From NCBI RefSeq assembly GCF_028829235.1, contig NZ_JAIWJY010000004.1, positions 124,001 through 188,000 of the forward strand: a stretch of DNA of 64,000 nt. The letters are read 5' to 3'. A program made the position numbers and the translations under genes. Positions within the stretch are counted from its first letter, which is position 1; each line of letters opens with the position of its first letter. This DNA is from Tenacibaculum larymnensis (lineage in GTDB: Bacteria; Bacteroidota; Bacteroidia; Flavobacteriales; Flavobacteriaceae). Shown here piece by piece: positions 62,584 to 64,000 of the stretch. The notes under the pieces are model-generated. The model saw only the letters and a program-made list of their open reading frames with translations. It made no database searches and had not been told where the DNA came from.

Positions 62584-64000
62584 ATGTTTCCTTATAAAAC
62601 TTCGTTAAAGCTTAATAAAAGTCTTAAAGAGCCTTTATACTTACAGTTAGCAAATCAATTTATATTATTAATCCGTGAGGGAAAACTATCACCAGGAACA
62701 AAGTTAGTGGGCTCAAGAACTTTAGCTGATTTATTACAAGTACATAGAAAAACAGTTGTTGCTTGCTATGAGGAATTATTATTACAGGGCTGGGTTGAAA
62801 GTATTCCTAAAAAAGGGACTTTTGTAAATAATAGTTTACCTCTTGTTCAAAAAGTAGCATTAGCAGACACTATTAAAACAACTAAAAATGAAAATTCAGG
62901 ATTCAATTTTTACCAAAACAATCACTTATTAGAAAAGAAAGCGGAAAAAAGAGAAGAAGTTTTATATATAAATGATGGTACGTCAGACACAAGACTTACT
63001 CCAACAGAAGAAATTGCTCGAATATATAGGAAAATAGCTTCCAAAAAGAGTATTTATACTTTTTTAGATTATAATTCAACACATGGGAATATAAAATTAA
63101 GAGAGGTGTTGGCTATGTATTTAAATAGTTCTCGCGGCTTAAAAATAACCAAGGATAATATTTTAATTACTCGTGGTAGTCAAATGGGAATGTGGTTGTC
63201 TACACAATTACTCTTAAAGGAAAATGATGTTATAATTGTTGGAGAAACTAATTATTCTTCAGCAGATATAACTTTTCAACATCAAAAGGCGCAAATAAAA
63301 AGAATTTCTGTAGATGAAAACGGTATTGTAGTTGAACAAATAGAGAGAATATGTAAAGAACAACCTATAAAGGCTGTTTATGTTACTTCTCATCATCATC
63401 ATCCTACTACTGTTACTTTATCTGCTGAAAGGAGAATTCATTTATTAAATCTAGCTCAAAAATACAATTTTGCTATTATTGAAGATGACTATGATTATGA
63501 TTTTAATTATAATCATGCTCCAATTTTACCTTTGGCAAGTCACGATACTTCAGGAAATGTTATTTACATAGGCTCTGTTTGTAAAACTGTAGCTCCAGTT
63601 TTTAGAATTGGATACTTAGTAGCCTCTGAAGATTTTGTAAATGAAGCTGCTAAGTTAAGAGGGTATATTGATAGGCAAGGAGATGCCCTTCTTGAGCTAA
63701 CTTTTGCTGAGTTTATTAAATCTGGAGATTTAGATAGGCACATACGTAAATTAATGAGGATATACTTACAGCGTCGAGACTTATTCTGTAGGTTGTTAAA
63801 GAAAGAATTAGATGGTTATTTTCAGTTTGAAGTACCTAAAGGAGGAATGGCTATTTGGGTTCAGTTAAACAAACAATATTCTTGGAATGAAGTGGCAAAA
63901 GAGGCAAGAAAGTATCAACTCGAAATAGGAGAGTGGCAGCGATATGGTTTAGCAAATAAAAAGCACAACGCTATACGAATTGGTTTTGCTAGTTATAATG
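62584..64000 (+). CDS. MocR-type (GntR-aminotransferase) regulator, 3' end outside the window
   Basis: 472 codons visible, truncated by the window end. N-terminal GntR winged helix (about 15-80: PLYLQLANQFILLIREGKLS, LADLLQVHRKTVVACYEELL), linker, then a fold-type-I aminotransferase-like domain with the PLP lysine in GSVCKTVAPVFRIGYLV (about residue 338) and IIEDDYDYDFNYNH. Such proteins (PdxR and relatives) sense PLP and regulate adjacent genes, here the divergent DinB-DUF1272-PNPOx operon. A row of four His codons at about 63392-63403 is part of this domain. Confidence 0.93.
   Translation, partial: MFPYKTSLKLNKSLKEPLYLQLANQFILLIREGKLSPGTKLVGSRTLADLLQVHRKTVVACYEELLLQGWVESIPKKGTFVNNSLPLVQKVALADTIKTTKNENSGFNFYQNNHLLEKKAEKREEVLYINDGTSDTRLTPTEEIARIYRKIASKKSIYTFLDYNSTHGNIKLREVLAMYLNSSRGLKITKDNILITRGSQMGMWLSTQLLLKENDVIIVGETNYSSADITFQHQKAQIKRISVDENGIVVEQIERICKEQPIKAVYVTSHHHHPTTVTLSAERRIHLLNLAQKYNFAIIEDDYDYDFNYNHAPILPLASHDTSGNVIYIGSVCKTVAPVFRIGYLVASEDFVNEAAKLRGYIDRQGDALLELTFAEFIKSGDLDRHIRKLMRIYLQRRDLFCRLLKKELDGYFQFEVPKGGMAIWVQLNKQYSWNEVAKEARKYQLEIGEWQRYGLANKKHNAIRIGFASYN

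Noticed and set aside
63392..63403. Four consecutive His codons, like those of the his leader.
   Set aside because: They lie inside the aminotransferase-like domain of the MocR regulator, in frame with a long conserved ORF, and have no attenuator nearby.

Overview
The window looks like a stretch of chromosome from a low-GC marine Flavobacteriaceae bacterium, Tenacibaculum-like by overall protein flavour; genus is an inference. Supporting signs are the AT-rich DNA, A-rich leaders instead of Shine-Dalgarno sites, repeated TTG-N(17-21)-TAnnTTTG promoters typical of Bacteroidota, and lineage markers (BshA, split transketolase, SPOR and TonB-dependent outer-membrane proteins, DUF3810, a TPR-AraC regulator). 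I found no rRNA, tRNA, CRISPR array, prophage or classical insertion sequence.

Layout. 1-8.2 kb: partial lysA, pepT, a DUF3810 membrane protein, dnaB, a secreted Bacteroidota protein usually mislabelled asparagine synthetase B, and a TPR-AraC regulator. 8.5-16.1 kb: the N-terminal half of transketolase without its partner, bshA, a patatin, aroB, proline dehydrogenase coupled to a LETM1-like protein, and typA. 16.1-23.6 kb: a complete histidine operon (hisG-D-C-B-H-A-F-IE), preceded by a clear leader peptide (18 residues, five His codons) and a terminator/antiterminator. 23.6-29.1 kb: amidohydrolase lipoprotein, methyltransferase, Crp-type regulator, DJ-1 protein, EamA transporter, small lipoprotein. 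29.2-38.6 kb: a long minus-strand run with DUF1853, OmpH, miaA, K+ channel, exonuclease/GIY-YIG protein, YggS, DUF1015, a SerA-like protein, serC and acyl-CoA reductase, divergent from a ferredoxin gene. 39-49.9 kb: TonB receptor, ychF, DUF2461, MATE pump, thioesterase, DEAD helicase, TRIC channel, MaoC dehydratase, RsmB-type methyltransferase. 49.9-64 kb: recG, nhaA, a triplicated outer-membrane protein, SPOR protein, fdhD, THUMP-like methyltransferase, OmpA-type barrel, ATP-grasp protein, and a PNPOx/DUF1272/DinB operon divergent from a MocR regulator.

Most striking points. (1) recG (49897-52431) carries a 438-bp, codon-aligned insertion (51136-51573) encoding a DUF559 Vsr-like endonuclease domain and bounded by GC-rich palindromes and imperfect terminal inverted repeats; removing it on paper leaves a normal 698-residue RecG. 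This resembles a mobile palindromic element that lives inside a protein-coding gene in frame. (2) The his leader has all the parts of ribosome-mediated attenuation. (3) The SerA-like protein beside serC has lost the catalytic Arg and Glu expected of phosphoglycerate dehydrogenase. (4) The exonuclease/GIY-YIG fusion has a degenerate GIY-YIG half. (5) An intergenic RNA upstream of fdhD can fold into a hairpin whose loop pairs with a flanking segment. These are hand readings of sequence and need the alignments and experiments named in each entry.
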